In this document: piece by piece, positions 1 to 8,500 of the stretch
How positions within the stretch are numbered: position 1 is the stretch's first letter
Layout of the letters: every line of letters starts with the position of its first letter
From: Streptomyces sp. Root1304
GTDB taxonomy: Bacteria > Actinomycetota > Actinomycetes > Streptomycetales > Streptomycetaceae
Length of the DNA: 35,853 nt
Assembly (NCBI RefSeq): GCF_001426405.1
Contig: NZ_LMEP01000026.1
Location: 392,311 to 428,163 of the forward strand
Direction of reading: 5' to 3'
Notes under the pieces: generated by a model
The model's database searches: none
What the model saw: only the letters and a program-made list of their open reading frames with translations
What the model was told of the DNA's origin: nothing
Translations under genes and position numbers: made by a program

Positions 1-98
1 ACGAACGTGGTCTTGCCCACGCCGAAGCCACCCGCCACCACGATCTTCGCGCTGGTGGTTGAACGGGCCGCGCCGCCGCTAGAGCTTGCGAAGTCCAC
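1..98 (-). CDS. cvnD: CvnD, conservon ATP/GTP-binding protein (N-terminal 32 codons only)
   Basis: The gene starts at GTG 98-96 and runs off the left edge. The visible residues begin MDFASSSGGAARSTTSAKIV and include the Walker A (P-loop) stretch GGFGVGKTTF. CvnD proteins are small Ras-like GTPases that act as the last component of the conservon signalling complex at the membrane. The start overlaps the end of the upstream cvnC by 20 nt, the same arrangement as in the second conservon at 5159-5178. The first ~117 bases of the window are almost identical to 5082-5198 (two differences seen), so identity to the paralogue is very high here. Whether the rest of this copy is intact cannot be seen. 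Confidence 0.9.
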   Translation of the reverse strand, partial: MDFASSSGGAARSTTSAKIVVAGGFGVGKTTF

Positions 99-639
99 TG
101 AGCACCCTTTCGAGCAGTGTCACGTCTGGCTGACCGCCGGCGGCCTCGTCGCCGCCCGGCTGGTGGATGGCGACGAGCCCGGCCTCCGCCAGGTCGGCGA
201 CGAGGATTCGGGCGACGCCGAGGGGGATGGAGAGAAGGGCCGAGATCTCGGCGACCGACTTGATCTCGAAGCACAGCCGGCAGATCCGCTGGTGCTCGGG
301 CAACTGCCCCTGCAGCCTGGACGGATCGGCGGTCGTGCTGACCAGCGCCTCGATGGCGAGCTGGTAACGCGGCCGGGTCCGGCCGCCGGTCATCGCGTAC
401 GGACGCACCAGCGGGTTGTGCCCGCCCGAACCGCCCGAACTGCTGGAACCGGCGGCGGACGGAGCGCGCGAGGCGCGGTGGCCGCCCGTGGACGGGGCCT
501 GAGGCTGCTGGTAGGGCTGCGGTACGCCCTGTCTGCTCGGGGTGGAGGGAAAGTTGAACCGGTTGTTCTGCGCGGCGCCGCCCTGCGGCGCCTGCGCGTC
601 ATAACCGTTGTAAGGGTTTGAGCCCGGTGGTGTTACCAC
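79..639 (-). CDS. cvnC: CvnC, DUF742 conservon protein (first conservon)
   Basis: A 186-residue protein. The start is taken at GTG 639-637, which has a strong GGAGGAG ribosome-binding site about 5 nt upstream; an in-frame ATG ten codons earlier (669) lacks one. Residues ~1-85 are a low-complexity Gln/Pro/Ser/Gly-rich tail. The conserved DUF742 part starts near RPYAMTGGRT and contains EHQRICRLCFEIKSVAEISA and IPLGVARILVADLAEAGLV, a winged-helix-like fold, and ends in LLERVLSGLRKL, the usual C-terminus of this family. DUF742 proteins bridge the Roadblock protein and the GTPase in conservons. The gene lies 92 nt downstream of cvnB and overlaps cvnD by 20 nt, so the three are very probably co-transcribed. 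The N-terminal tail is longer than in the paralogue at 5159-5563 (134 residues). Confidence 0.93.
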   Translation of the reverse strand: MVTPPGSNPYNGYDAQAPQGGAAQNNRFNFPSTPSRQGVPQPYQQPQAPSTGGHRASRAPSAAGSSSSGGSGGHNPLVRPYAMTGGRTRPRYQLAIEALVSTTADPSRLQGQLPEHQRICRLCFEIKSVAEISALLSIPLGVARILVADLAEAGLVAIHQPGGDEAAGGQPDVTLLERVLSGLRKL

Positions 640-731
640 GTCTCCTCCTCCGACTGCCTCGCGGTCCATGTCCCTTGGAGCCGCGCCACCGCACCCTACG
701 GGGCGGTGGCGCGAAACGCACTGTCTGTCTG

Positions 732-1115
732 TTAGTTGAGAAGACTTCCCTGAAGCTCCGCCCGGAGGTCGGGGGTCAGGACCGTGCCCGCGCGGTCCAC
801 GAGCAGCGCCATCTCGTAGCCCACGAGGCCGATGTCGGCCTCCGGGTGCGCGAGCGCGGCCAGCGAGGAGCCGTCCGAGATCGACATCAGGAAGAGGAAG
901 CCGCGCTCCATCTCCACCACGGTCTGGTTGACCGCACCACCCTCGAAGATCCGGGACGCGCCCGCGGTCAGCGAGGTCAGTCCGGACGCGACCGCGGCCA
1001 GCTGGTCGGCGAGTCCGTCGGCGGAGACCACCACCGTGTGCGACACCCCGGGGGTGTTGTCCACGAAGTTGGTGATCAACCAGTTCAGATTCTGCGCCGC
1101 CTGGCTCATGCTCAC
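732..1115 (-). CDS. cvnB: CvnB, Roadblock/LC7 conservon protein with a 12-residue internal deletion
   Basis: Roadblock/LC7 proteins act as dimeric adaptors or regulators for the small GTPase in these membrane complexes. Translation could begin at GTG 1115-1113 (7 nt after a GGAG site, 1 nt after the cvnA stop) or ATG 1109; both give the family N-terminus MSQAAQNLNW. The rest matches the family (TNFVDNTPGVSHTVVVSADG, TAGASRIFEGG, VEMERGFLFLMSISDGSSL, GLVGYEMALLVDRAG). Compared with the copy at 5724-6128, 36 nt are missing between 1010 and 1011. This removes LLAMSEGFPRDR and joins SADGL directly to ADQLAAV. The lost piece should contain the second beta strand and the turn into the next helix, so the fold is probably damaged although the frame is kept. 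Length 127 against about 137-139 expected from the paralogue. Confidence 0.85.
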   Translation of the reverse strand: MSMSQAAQNLNWLITNFVDNTPGVSHTVVVSADGLADQLAAVASGLTSLTAGASRIFEGGAVNQTVVEMERGFLFLMSISDGSSLAALAHPEADIGLVGYEMALLVDRAGTVLTPDLRAELQGSLLN

Positions 1116-1116
1116 A

Positions 1117-4100
1117 CTAACGCTCCTGGTTGTAGGTATTACCCGGGCCGAGGCCCGATCCGTTCGTGTCCGTTCCCGCGCTGCGTCCCTGCTGGACACC
1201 CCGGCGCAGGTTGCTCAACCTGCCCCGGACGTCCTCGGGAGCGCGGGAGACCTGGGGGCCGCCCTGCGGGGTCTGCTCGGCCGTGCCCTCGACCAGGTTG
1301 GCCTTCGGGACCCGGCGGGGGAGGCCGGACGAGGTGACCCCGCCCGCCTTCGGCTCCTTGAGCTTTCCGGCCCGCTGCCAGCGCTCGTCGTTGGTCGAGC
1401 GCCATTCGTCGGTACCGTCGGCTTCGTCCTGCTGCTGCTCCTGAGCCGGCTGCGCGGGCTCGGCCGGCTGCGGTGCCTGCTGCTGCGGCGCCTGCTGGGT
1501 CGGCGAGGCGACGCTGCCGCGGCGCGGCAGTCCGGCGTCGGTCAGCGCGTGACCGGCGTCCGGGACGGCACTCGGGGCCGGACCCGGACGGTCGAAGCCT
1601 ACGCGCTCGGGGGCCTGTTCGGGAGCGCCCGGAGCAGATTCCGATTCCGTCCCGTACTCCTGCGGCCAGCTGCCCTGATACGCGCTCTGATCCTGCCACT
1701 CTGCCTGGTGGGACTGGGGATCGAACGTGTTGCCGTACTGCTGGTGTTCGGATTCCGGAGCCTCGTACGAAGCTTCCGCATAGCCCTGCTGGGGGTACGC
1801 CTCGTAGCCCTGCTGCGGGGCCGCGTAGCCCGCGCCGTAGCCGTCCTGCTGCGGGTAGCCCGCCGCGTACTCCTGGCCGTAACCCTGAGCCTGCTGCGCC
1901 TGCCCGTAGTCCTGCGCCGGGGCGTACTGCTCCGCCGGGTACTCCTGGGCCTGCTGCTGCGGGACGCCGTACTCCTGCGCCGGGGCCTGCTGCGCGTACT
2001 CCCCGCCCTGCTCCGCCTCGTCGCGGAAGAGCGGACGTTCGCCGCCCTGCGCGGTCTGGGCCTCCAGGGCGGCACGCCGCCCCTCGCGCTTCAGTGAGCG
2101 GTCGACCGGGTCGACCGGGCGCTCCTCCTCGGCCGGCTGCTCGTAACGCGAGTCGTCGAAGCCGAGGTCGGCGGCGGTCAGCATCGGCTGCGGCTGCTGC
2201 GGGGCGCTCTCGAAGGCGCTCTGCTGCTGCTGCGGCATGATCTGGGAGACCGTGAAGTCGTCCTGGAGCGGCTGCTCGCCGCCACCGCCGTGGGTGATCG
2301 CGTCCGGCAGCATGACCAGGGAGGTCGTGCCGGCCTGCTCGCCCGAGGGGCGGAGCTGGACCCGGATGCCGTGGCGGTCGGCGAGCCGGCCGACCACGAA
2401 GAGGCCCATGCGCTGCGACACGGCGGCGTCGACGGTCGGCGGGTTGGCCAGCTTGTGGTTGATGTCCGCGAAGTCCTCGGCGGTGAGGCCGATGCCCTTG
2501 TCGTGGATCTCGACCATCACACGGCCGTCGGGGAGACGGGTCGCGGTGACGCGGACCTTGGTCTGCGGGGAGGAGAACGTGGTGGCGTTCTCCAGGAGCT
2601 CGGCGAGCAGGTGCACGAGGTCGGTCACGGCCTGGCCGTGGATCTCGGCCTCCGGCACACCGGCCAGCTCGATGCGCTCGTACTGCTCCACCTCGGAGGA
2701 GGCGGCGCGCATGACGTCGACCAGCGGGACCGGCTGGTCCCAGCGGCGGCCGGGCTCCTCGCCGGCGAGGACCAGGAGGTTCTCGCCGTTGCGGCGCATA
2801 CGGGTCGCCAGGTGGTCCAGCTTGAAGAGGTTCTCCAGCTGGTCCGGGTCGGCCTCGTTGTTCTCCAGGTCGGTGATGAGGGTCAGCTGGCCCTCGATCA
2901 GCGACTGGTTGCGGCGCGAGAGGTTGGTGAAGATCGCGTTGACGTTGCCCCGGAGCATGGCCTGCTCGGCGGCGAGCCGGACGGCCTCGCGGTGGACCTG
3001 GTCGAAGGCGCGGGCGACCTCGCCGATCTCGTCCTGCGAGTCGATCGGGATGGGCTGCACGCGGGTGTCGACGCGGCCGGGCTCGGTACGGGAGAGCTGG
3101 TCGACCAGCATCGGCAGGCGCTGCTCGGCGATGCCGAAGGCCGCGGTGCGCAGCTCGCGCATCGAGCGGCTCATCTGGCGGGCCATCATCCCGGCGAGGA
3201 CGAAGGCGGCGAGCAGGGCGATGACGACGATGCCGCCGTTGAGCCAGGCGTCCGTCTTGGCCTCGTCGGAGACGCGCGCGGCCTCGGCCACGGCCTTGTC
3301 GACGAGGGCCTTCTCGACCTCCGAGTAGCCCTCGAACTTCGCGGTGGCGACGGCCGACCAGGTCTCGGCGGTGATCCCCTTGGACTTCAGCGCCGCGAGG
3401 GCGTCGGGGTCCTTGGCGGAGCCGATCGCGGCGGCGACGCCGGAGTAGACGGAGCCGTCCTTGCCCTTGGGCAGCTCGACGTCGGCGGCCTGCATCTGCT
3501 TGGCGCCCTCGGCGGCCTTGCCGGCCATGACCTTCTTGAGCAGCTCGACGTCCTCGGGCAGACCACCGGAGGAGAACTCGCCGAGGGCGATCTGCTCCAG
3601 GTAGTTGTACGAGTTGAACGCCACGGACTGCTGGGCGAAGACGGCCTCGTCACGGCTGGGCCGGACCAGGAGCTGGGTGCCGATGGAGCGCTGGAGGGAC
3701 TCCGCGCCCTTCGAGAGCTGGATCGCGTAGACGCTGCGGCCGTAGGTGGTGACGTTGCCCGTGCCCAGGCCGAGCTCGTTGGAGAACTCGGCGAGGTAGT
3801 GCTGGACGCCGGTGTACCCGAGCTGGGTGTTCACCGGGTCGAGCGAGCGGGTGTACGCGGCCTTGCGGAGCGCTTCGAGCTTCGGCTCCTCGTCCTTGAA
3901 GAGGCGCAGACGCCGCTCCAGGCCCTGGCCCGAGGGCAGGTCCTTCGCGGCCTCGTCGAACTTGAGCCGGGCGGCGTCGGTCGCGGCGTACGCCTGCTGG
4001 ACCTCGTCGCTCTTGCGGTCCTCGGCGGTCTTCGCGGTCAGCAGCGGGCCGGCGGTGAGGTCCCGCTCGTTGAGGAGGGCGGTGCTGTACTCCGAGGCGG

Positions 4101-4395
4101 CCCGCACGATGAGCGCGGTCTTCTCGGCGTCCTGCGCCTCCTGCCAGGTGTTGATGGCGGTCTTGACCTGGAAGCCGCCCATGACGAGGCCGACGAGCAC
4201 GGGTATGCAGAGGATCGCGTTCAGACGGGTTGGCACCCGCCAGTTGCGGGGCGACAGCTTGCTGGAGCTTCCCTTGCCCGCCGGGGCGGGCGGCGGCGTC
4301 ACGGGCACGTCCGCGGGCGACACGGCCGTTCGCGACGGCGGCGTGAAGTTGCCCCGCGTCTCCTGCTCCGCGGAGCTTTCCTTGCTTCGCCTCAC
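1117..4395 (-). CDS. cvnA: CvnA, nitrate-sensor-like membrane histidine kinase (first conservon)
   Basis: A 1,092-residue sensor kinase. Start GTG 4395; an AGAGG sequence lies about 11 nt upstream, an arrangement shared with the second cvnA. Order of parts: cytoplasmic low-complexity N-terminus (1-55), membrane segment (~60-80, ILCIPVLVGLVMGGFQV), extracytoplasmic helical region of the nitrate/nitrite-sensing type (~85-385, with NERDLTAGPL), second membrane segment (~389-405), HAMP linker, a DHp-like helix pair (~480-540, LDHLATRMRRNGENLLVLAG), and an ATPase domain with N box ELLENATTF (~602), G1 DKGIGL (~632) and G2 RMGLFVVGRLADRHG (~663). From ~715 to the end the protein is a Gln/Tyr/Ala/Glu-rich, probably disordered tail, closing with LSNLRRGVQQGRSAG, a motif also present in the paralogue. 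The gene is first in the operon cvnA-cvnB-cvnC-cvnD. Confidence 0.93.
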   Translation of the reverse strand: MRRSKESSAEQETRGNFTPPSRTAVSPADVPVTPPPAPAGKGSSSKLSPRNWRVPTRLNAILCIPVLVGLVMGGFQVKTAINTWQEAQDAEKTALIVRAASEYSTALLNERDLTAGPLLTAKTAEDRKSDEVQQAYAATDAARLKFDEAAKDLPSGQGLERRLRLFKDEEPKLEALRKAAYTRSLDPVNTQLGYTGVQHYLAEFSNELGLGTGNVTTYGRSVYAIQLSKGAESLQRSIGTQLLVRPSRDEAVFAQQSVAFNSYNYLEQIALGEFSSGGLPEDVELLKKVMAGKAAEGAKQMQAADVELPKGKDGSVYSGVAAAIGSAKDPDALAALKSKGITAETWSAVATAKFEGYSEVEKALVDKAVAEAARVSDEAKTDAWLNGGIVVIALLAAFVLAGMMARQMSRSMRELRTAAFGIAEQRLPMLVDQLSRTEPGRVDTRVQPIPIDSQDEIGEVARAFDQVHREAVRLAAEQAMLRGNVNAIFTNLSRRNQSLIEGQLTLITDLENNEADPDQLENLFKLDHLATRMRRNGENLLVLAGEEPGRRWDQPVPLVDVMRAASSEVEQYERIELAGVPEAEIHGQAVTDLVHLLAELLENATTFSSPQTKVRVTATRLPDGRVMVEIHDKGIGLTAEDFADINHKLANPPTVDAAVSQRMGLFVVGRLADRHGIRVQLRPSGEQAGTTSLVMLPDAITHGGGGEQPLQDDFTVSQIMPQQQQSAFESAPQQPQPMLTAADLGFDDSRYEQPAEEERPVDPVDRSLKREGRRAALEAQTAQGGERPLFRDEAEQGGEYAQQAPAQEYGVPQQQAQEYPAEQYAPAQDYGQAQQAQGYGQEYAAGYPQQDGYGAGYAAPQQGYEAYPQQGYAEASYEAPESEHQQYGNTFDPQSHQAEWQDQSAYQGSWPQEYGTESESAPGAPEQAPERVGFDRPGPAPSAVPDAGHALTDAGLPRRGSVASPTQQAPQQQAPQPAEPAQPAQEQQQDEADGTDEWRSTNDERWQRAGKLKEPKAGGVTSSGLPRRVPKANLVEGTAEQTPQGGPQVSRAPEDVRGRLSNLRRGVQQGRSAGTDTNGSGLGPGNTYNQER

Positions 4396-4563
4396 TCGAC
4401 CAACAACCTCTCGGCGTCGGCACCTACGTTGTGCCGGTGTTTCGTTCAGGGCCGTACTACTCGGGAGTTCATGAATTGCAGCACGTGAAGGGGTTCCGTT
4501 CCAAACAGTGGGAAGCGGCGGCTTTCAGTGGTCCAGGCCTGACATAAAACGGGCATAAAGAGC

Positions 4564-4587
4564 GAGCCCCGCCAAATGGCGGGGCTC
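4564..4587. terminator. hairpin, second terminator of the downstream-oriented conservon
   Basis: GAGCCCCGCC, a four-base AAAT loop and GGCGGGGCTC form a perfect 10-bp stem. There is no clear U-run, as usual in Streptomyces. It lies about 150 nt past the end of cvnD (second conservon) on the minus strand and before the cvnA gene at 4395. Confidence 0.6.
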
Positions 4588-4667
4588 AGGTGAGCGCAGC
4601 GACACCGACCGGATGCGTCGGGTGTCCGAGGCGCCCCAATTCTCTGTCGAAACGTTATGAACAGGTC

Positions 4668-4698
4668 GGGCGGTCGTGTCGAAGGACACAGACCGCCC
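4668..4698 (-). terminator. probable terminator of the second conservon operon
   Basis: GGGCGGTC-GTGTC, loop GAAG, GACAC, an unpaired A, GACCGCCC: a 13-bp stem with one bulge, starting 38 nt after the cvnD stop at 4737-4739 on the minus strand. Position and stability fit an intrinsic terminator. Confidence 0.65.
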
Positions 4699-4736
4699 CT
4701 GGCGGAGGCATATGACAACCGCCCCTGACCGCCCGG

Positions 4737-5178
4737 CTACTTCAGCCGGGCCATGAGGGCGTGCTCGACGAGCGTGATGAGGGCGCTCTTGGCGTCCGCG
4801 CGGTGGCGGGCGTCGGTGGTGATGATGGGGGTGTCGGGGCCGATCTGCAGGGCCTCGCGCGGCGCCGCGGACCAGGTCGTCCCACATGAACCAGAAGCGG
4901 TCCTGTCCGGGGGTGCCGAACAGGTACAGGATCAGGTCCTGGTCCAGGGTGATGCGGCCGAAGTCCATCGCCACCGTGGTGGTCGTCTTGCCACCCGTGT
5001 GCGTGAGGTCGTCGATCCCCGCGGACGCGGAGGTCATCACGGCTTCGGTACGCAGCGGGTTGATCTCCGAGACGGCGCCCACGAACGTGGTCTTGCCCAC
5101 GCCGAAGCCACCCGCCACCACGATCTTCGCGCTGGTGGTAGACCGGGCCGCGCCGCCGCTAGAGCTTGCGAAGTCCAC
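4737..5178 (-). pseudogene. cvnD: CvnD, conservon ATP/GTP-binding protein broken by an internal out-of-frame deletion
   Basis: Starts at GTG 5178-5176, overlapping cvnC by 20 nt. The first ~106 codons are normal: P-loop GGFGVGKTTF, TVAMDFGRITL and the switch-II-like LFGTPGQDRFWFMWDDLVRG. At about 4866-4870 the reading frame breaks. The family C-terminus continues in another frame as REALQIGPDTPIITTDARHR and LVEHALMARLK, ending at TAG 4739-4737. Start to stop spans 442 nt, not a multiple of three; intact CvnD genes are close to 590 nt, so roughly 150 nt are missing. The missing part would hold the base-specificity motif (normally ALNGFD-like) and the preceding strand and helix. Read without a shift, the protein ends at 4525 with an unrelated tail. 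Either a true pseudogene or a sequence/assembly error. Confidence 0.85.
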
Positions 5179-5563
5179 TGAGCACCCTTTCGAGCAGAGT
5201 CACGTCCGGCGTGCCGCCGGTCTCTCCGTTGCCCGGCTGGTGGATGGCCACCATGCCGGCCTCCGCCAGGTCGGCGACGAGGATTCGTGCGACGCCGAGC
5301 GGCATCGACAGGAGCGCCGACACCTCGGCCACCGACTTGACCTCACGGCACAGGTGGCAGATCCGCTGGTGCTCCGGAAGCAGCGTGGCGAGGTGCGCCG
5401 GGTCGGCCGTGGTGCTGACCAGCGCCTCGATGGCGAGCTGGTAACGCGGCCGGGTCCGGCCGCCGGTCATCGCGTACGGACGCACCAGCGGCTGGTCGCC
5501 CTCATGTCCGTACTCGTCGACTGAATTGCCGTACGGATCGTGAGAGGCGGGGGGCGGGGTCAT
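5159..5563 (-). CDS. cvnC: CvnC, DUF742 conservon protein (second conservon)
   Basis: A 134-residue protein starting at ATG 5563-5561 with GGAGG about 4 nt upstream. It has a short His/Gly/Asp-containing N-terminus and then the same DUF742 core as the first conservon: PLVRPYAMTGGRTRPRYQLA, EHQRICHLCREVKSVAEVSA, MPLGVARILVADLAEAGMV and the terminal LLERVLSGLRKL. An 80-bp stretch (5412-5491) is identical to 335-414 including silent positions. The coding region appears intact. It overlaps the damaged cvnD by 20 nt and follows cvnB by 160 nt, a longer gap than in the first conservon (92 nt). Confidence 0.93.
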   Translation of the reverse strand: MTPPPASHDPYGNSVDEYGHEGDQPLVRPYAMTGGRTRPRYQLAIEALVSTTADPAHLATLLPEHQRICHLCREVKSVAEVSALLSMPLGVARILVADLAEAGMVAIHQPGNGETGGTPDVTLLERVLSGLRKL

Positions 5564-8500
5564 GAATCCTCCGGGCGTGACAGCAAGCTCTCTGCCGTCT
5601 GATGGGGCCGGTGGGGGGCCGGATTGGGGCGGCCGGACGGTGAACGGTGCCCAGGGCGGTACGGAGGGGCGTACCGCCCTGTCGGTCGGTGGTGCGGTGG
5701 GGCTGTCCGGAATGCGGGACCGGCTAGTGGAGCAGGCTGCCCTGGAGCTCCGCGCGCAGATCCGGGGTGAGCACGCTGCCGGCCCGGTCGACCAGCAGCG
5801 CCATCTCGTAGCCCACGAGGCCGATGTCGCACTCGGGGTGCGCGAGCACGGCCAGCGAGGAACCGTCGGAGACCGACATGAGGAAGAGGAAGCCGCGCTC
5901 CATCTCCACCACGGTCTGCGCGACGGGGCCCCCCTCGAAGATCCGGGACGCACCCGCGGTCAGCGAGGTCAGTCCGGACGCGACCGCCGCCAGCTGGTCG
6001 GCACGGTCGCGGGGGAATCCTTCGGACATGGCCAGCAGGAGTCCGTCGGCGGAGACCACCACCGTGTGCGACACCCCGGGGGTGTTGTCCACGAAGTTGG
6101 TGATCAACCAGTTCAGATTCTGCGCCGCGACCGAGGTGGTGGTTACCCGTGGTCGAGTTTCCGGCCTGTCGGCCCTGCTGGATGCCGCGGCGCAGATTGG
6201 TCAGCCGGCCGCGGACGTCGTCGGGTGCACGCGAGACCTGGGGGCCGGCGCTGTGCGCCTGCTCCTGAGCGGTCCCGGGTACGAGGTTGGCCTTCGGCAC
6301 GCGCCGGGGGAGGCCGGAGGTGGTGACGCCGCCGGCCGCGGGCTTGCGGACCCGCTCGGCCTGGCGCACCAGCTCGTCGTTGGGCGAGGTCCGCCAGGCG
6401 GCCCCGCCGTTCTGCCGACCGCCGTCGGCGGGCACCGGAGCGGACGGCTGGGCGACGACCGGGGTCTGCGTCGTCTGCGCCGGGTCCTGCTGCGGGGCCT
6501 GCGGGCCCTGCTGCCGGCCCTGGGCCTGAGCCTGCTGAGCCTGCTGGGCCTGCTCCTGGTGGAACCAGTTGGTCTCGAGCGTGTCGTACAGCGGGGTACG
6601 GCCGTCGCCCGCACCGCTCGCCGGCGGCAGGGCCTCCGGACGGCGCGGCTGCTGGAGCTGCGGCTGCTGCGGCTGCTGCCGGACCGGCTCGGCCGGACGC
6701 GGGGCACCGAAGTCCTCGCCACCGGTCCGCTGACGCGGCGCCGGGGGCTGGGCCTGCGGGGCCTGCTGGGCCTGCGGCACGAAGGGCTGCCGGCCGAACT
6801 GCTGCTGGCCGCCCTGGTACGCCTGCTGCTGCGGGGCCTGCGGCTGCGGGGCCTGCGGCTGCTGCTGCGGGGCGCCGAAGTCCGGCCGGGCGAACTGACC
6901 GGTGGAGCCCGGGCCCTGCGGGGCGCCGAAGTCCGGCCGCGGGAACTGACCGGTGGAGCCGGGACCCTGCGGGGCGCCGAAGTCCGGGCGCGGGAACTGC
7001 GCCGTCGACGCCGGGTCCTGCACACCGCCCTGGTACACCTGCGGGGCCGGCTGCTGCGGAGCCTGCTGCGGGCGGCCCTGCTGGGGCTGCTGCTGCGGGG
7101 CGCCGAAGTCGGGGCGCGGGAACTGACCGGTGGAACCGGGGCCCTGCGGCGCCGGGGCGCCGAACAGGCCGGTCGTCTCCGGCTCCTCGTGGCCGCGCGG
7201 GGCGTCCAGCGGGGACATCTCCTGCTGCGGGCGCCGGACCGGCTGCTGGGCCGGGTCGTTGCCCCAGCTCGCGGCCTGCGGGCGCTGCGGCTGGGGGTTG
7301 CCCCCCGGCAGCTCGGCGCGCGGGAAGTCGTACCCACCGGGCTGGTTGCCCTGCGGGGCCTGGCCCTGCGGCTGCTGCTGCGGCGCGCCGGGTCCGGCCT
7401 GCGGGACGCCCTGGCCGGGCTGGCTGCCCCACACGTCGGTACGCGAGGGGATGGCGCTCGCGGCGCCGCCGATGAGACCGCCGCCGGGGCCCGGGCGCAT
7501 CGCGTCCTGGCCGGGCGCCTGCGGCGCCTGGGGGATCTGCGGCAGCTGACCGGTCTGGTCGAACTGGGCGTTCTGCGGCTGGGGCTGCTGCGGGGTACGG
7601 GGCTGGGGGCCGCCGGTGAGCGGGGCACCCTCCCGGGCGGGCAGCGCGGCCCGCGGACCGCTCGTACCGACCTGACCGCGTGCCGCACCGGCACCGGCGC
7701 CGAGGAGTCCGGCCGCCGGCGTACCGCCCTGGCCGGGACGCCCGCCGCCGGGACCGCCGGCCGCACCGGGACCCGCGGGGAGCCGTCCGCCCGGGGCGGA
7801 GGCGCCGGGCGGCATCGCGCCCTGGCCACCGGCACCCGGCTTGGGCATCGGCTTCTTGTTGCCCTGGGCCACGTCGACGGGAAGCATGACGAGCGCGGTG
7901 GTGCCGCCCGAGTCGGACGGACGCAGCTGGATGCGGATGCCGTGTCGCAGGGACAGGCGGCCGACCACGAACAGACCCATGCGGCGGGAGACCGAGACGT
8001 CCACGGTGGGCGGCGAGGCGAGCCGCTCGTTGATCGCGGCGAGGTCCTCCGGGGAGAGACCGATGCCGGTGTCGTGGATCTCGACGAGCACCCGTCCGTC
8101 CGGCAGCGCGTGACCGGTGACCCGGACCTTGGTCTGCGGGGAGGAGAACGAGGTCGCGTTCTCGAGCAGCTCGGCGAGGAGGTGCACGAGGTCGTTGACG
8201 ACCCGGCCGGCGACCTCGGTCGCGGGGACCGAGGCCAGTTCGATGCGCTCGTACTGCTCCACCTCGGAGGCGGCGGCGCGGAGCACGTCGACCAGCGGGA
8301 CCGGGCGGGTCCAGCGGCGGCCCGGCTCCTCACCGGCGAGGACGAGGAGGTTCTCACCGTTACGGCGCATGCGCGTCGCGAGGTGGTCGAGCTTGAAGAG
8401 CGAGGAGAGCTGGTCCGGGTCGGCCTCGCGGGACTCCAGCTCGGAGATGAGCGAGAGCTGACGCTGGATGAGGCCCTGGGAACGGCGCGAGAGGTTGGTG

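Larger units (their letters stand above)
4396..4736. other. intergenic region between the two conservons
   Basis: About 340 bases without a gene. It holds two strong hairpins (4564-4587 and 4668-4698) that should end the upstream conservon on the minus strand, and then about 170 bases in front of cvnA that must contain its promoter. I could not pick a convincing -35/-10 pair there. The stretch 4480-4560 is less G+C-rich than the flanking genes. A 90-codon minus-strand ORF (4446-4718) runs through both hairpins and has no coding character. Confidence 0.6.

Noticed and set aside
4446..4718. 90-codon minus-strand ORF between the conservons
   Set aside because: It runs through two terminator hairpins, lacks a ribosome-binding site and has no codon bias.
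5560..6128. The C-terminal 189 residues of the extended second CvnA as a new domain
   Set aside because: They are cvnB read in the wrong frame (Arg/Pro/Gly-rich), produced by the junction deletion; no domain is visible.
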